In this document: one piece after another, positions 36,251 through 37,298 of the stretch | Layout of the letters: every line of letters starts with the position of its first letter | How positions within the stretch are numbered: position 1 is the first letter of the stretch | Notes under the pieces: model-generated | Databases searched by the model: none | What the model was told of the DNA's origin: nothing | What the model saw: the letters and a program-made list of their open reading frames with translations, nothing else | Origin: Ereboglobus luteus | GTDB lineage: Bacteria; Verrucomicrobiota; Verrucomicrobiia; Opitutales; Opitutaceae | Length of the DNA stretch: 37,298 nt | Direction: 5' to 3' | Assembly: GCF_003096195.1 (NCBI RefSeq) | Contig: NZ_CP023004.1 | Span: forward strand, 1 to 37,298 | Made by a program: the position numbers and the translations under genes

Positions 36251-37298
36251 GTGTCCAAGTCCAAAAAATCAGCCGCCCGCGCGTCCCGTTCCGCCACTTC
36301 CGAAATCCGCACTCCGCAATCCGCGCTCGATTGCATCCGCCTGCGCGGCGTCCGCCAGAACAACCTCAAGGGCTTCGACCTCGACATCCCGCTTGGCAAA
36401 TACATCGCCGTCACCGGACTGAGCGGCGCGGGCAAGTCCTCGCTCGTTTTCGACACGCTCCACGCCGAGGGCCAGCGCCGCTACGTCGAAACTTTCAGCG
36501 CCTACACGCGCCAGTTTCTCGACCTCCTCGACAAGCCCAAGGTCGACAGCATCGAAAACATCCGCCCCTCCATCGCCATCGAGCAAACCAACACCGTCAA
36601 AACCTCGCGCTCGACCGTCGGCACCATGACCGAGCTCACCGACTACTTCAAAGTCTGGTTCAGCCACATTGCCAAGTGCTACGATCCCGAAACCGGCGAG
36701 CACATCGAGGCCGACACGCCGCAAACCATCTGGGTCAAAACCCTCGCCGCCGCCAAGGGCCAAACGCTCATTGTCACCTTCCGCGTCAAAAAACCCGGCA
36801 ACATCACCTGGCCCGAAATCCTCACCAGCCTCAAAAACCAGACCTACGTTCGCGTCCTCATCCCGGACAAAAAACGCGCCTGCTCATCCGCCCGCGTCGA
36901 CGACCTCCTCGCCACCCCAAAACAAATCCCCGCCACCGCCGCCGAAATCCACGTCGTCCAGGACCGTATTGAAATAACGGATACAAACCGTCCCCGCTTC
37001 CTCGAGGCCGCCGAGGCCGCCCTCCACTTCGGCCACGGCCAGCTCCAACTCTTCGCCGCCGCCGCCGATCATTCCGCACTCCGCACTCCGCACTCCGCAT
37101 TTCACCAACACTCCTCCTTCTCCACCACGCTCCACAATCCCGCCACCAACCGCACCTTCCGCCCCGCCACGCCCGCGCTCTTCTCCTTCAACTCGCCGCT
37201 TGGCGCCTGCCCCGTTTGCCGCGGCTTCGGACGCGTCATCGAAATCGACTATCGCCTCGCCATCCCCGACCAGTCGCTCTCCATCGAAGGCGGCGCGA
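36251..37298 (+). CDS. uvrA: Excinuclease ABC subunit A, N-terminal 349 residues (runs off window end)
   Basis: DNA-damage recognition ATPase of nucleotide excision repair. GTG 36251 is the only reasonable start, 32 bp after the glycosyltransferase stop, and gives a basic, divergent 25-residue lead (SKSKKSAARASRSATS). Then come LRGVRQNNLKGFDLDIPLGK, Walker A TGLSGAGKSSLVFDTLHAEG, QRRYVETFSAYTRQFLDLLD, ENIRPSIAIEQTNTVKTSRS, TVGTMTELTDYFKVWFSHIA, and the zinc-site region FSFNSPLGACPVCRGFG. The TSRSTVGT core is conserved, but surrounding residues (IEQTNTVKT rather than the usual DQKTTSHN type) suggest a divergent UvrA class. Two 28-bp heptamer repeats are translated in-frame within variable regions. 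Confidence 0.93.
   Translation, partial: MSKSKKSAARASRSATSEIRTPQSALDCIRLRGVRQNNLKGFDLDIPLGKYIAVTGLSGAGKSSLVFDTLHAEGQRRYVETFSAYTRQFLDLLDKPKVDSIENIRPSIAIEQTNTVKTSRSTVGTMTELTDYFKVWFSHIAKCYDPETGEHIEADTPQTIWVKTLAAAKGQTLIVTFRVKKPGNITWPEILTSLKNQTYVRVLIPDKKRACSSARVDDLLATPKQIPATAAEIHVVQDRIEITDTNRPRFLEAAEAALHFGHGQLQLFAAAADHSALRTPHSAFHQHSSFSTTLHNPATNRTFRPATPALFSFNSPLGACPVCRGFGRVIEIDYRLAIPDQSLSIEGGA
36298..36325 (+). repeat. 7-bp tandem repeat in the uvrA N-terminal lead
   Basis: Four heptamers of consensus xTCCGCA: TTCCGAA, ATCCGCA, CTCCGCA, ATCCGCG. Encodes SEIRTPQSAL just before the conserved UvrA fold. Same repeat family as 37071-37098. Confidence 0.7.
37071..37098 (+). repeat. 7-bp tandem repeat within uvrA
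   Basis: ATTCCGC followed by three ACTCCGC units, 28 bp in total. Encodes HSALRTPHSAFH in a variable loop before the FSFNSP zinc-site region. Confidence 0.75.

Noticed and set aside
1..37298. CRISPR arrays, tRNA and rRNA genes, insertion sequences
   Set aside because: No regularly spaced repeats, cloverleaf sequences, rRNA segments or transposase genes were seen by reading; a tRNA search program was not available.

Overview
The window reads as GC-rich chromosomal DNA from a member of the Opitutaceae or a close relative (phylum Verrucomicrobiota). This placement is inferred from gene content, not from a marker gene: very long secreted proteins built from autotransporter-associated beta-strand repeats, putative-Ig (He_PIG) modules, NHL propellers and a Gly-rich C-terminal membrane tail; a TonB receptor with a carboxypeptidase-like N-terminal domain; Reg_prop/Y_Y_Y sensor kinases; and few Shine-Dalgarno sequences.

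Layout. 1-9.2 kb (minus strand): the N-terminal part of a TonB-dependent receptor, a roughly 2000-residue repeat surface protein with no visible catalytic domain, and a family PL4 rhamnogalacturonan lyase. 9.2-14.1 kb (minus): a giant secreted protein carrying a PL9 pectate-lyase beta-helix. 14.2-18.0 kb (plus, divergent): a propeller sensor histidine kinase overlapping a NarL-type response regulator. 18.0-25.3 kb (minus): GH112 phosphorylase, GH105 unsaturated rhamnogalacturonyl hydrolase and a secreted GH3. 25.4-28.8 kb (minus): a compact housekeeping cluster (cysteine synthase, RdgB, RibD, metallo-beta-lactamase-fold hydrolase). 28.9-31.8 kb (plus): a secreted BNR/sialidase-fold protein and a membrane coiled-coil protein. 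32.0-34.9 kb (minus): apt, a TerC-family gene and lpd. 35.1-37.3 kb (plus): a GT4 glycosyltransferase and the 5' part of uvrA, cut by the window end.

How it works together (inference). The first 25 kb looks like a pectin/rhamnogalacturonan-I utilisation locus. PL9 and PL4 enzymes cut the backbone outside the cytoplasmic membrane, the TonB receptor imports oligomers, GH105 removes the unsaturated uronic acid, and GH112 may phosphorolyse galactosyl-rhamnose released from galactan-substituted rhamnose. The two-component system is the probable regulator. A near-identical palindrome (ATCCCTA-TTTT-TAGGGAT type) lies about 100 bp upstream of both giant surface-protein genes, one copy in the promoter shared with the kinase gene, and is the best candidate operator.

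Caveat. Many reading frames at 1-9.7 kb, the kinase 5' end and the gene at 30.2-31.8 kb are broken. Every break I resolved is restored by adding one base in or beside a short homopolymer, which points to consensus errors rather than gene decay. Coordinates of those genes describe the restored gene.
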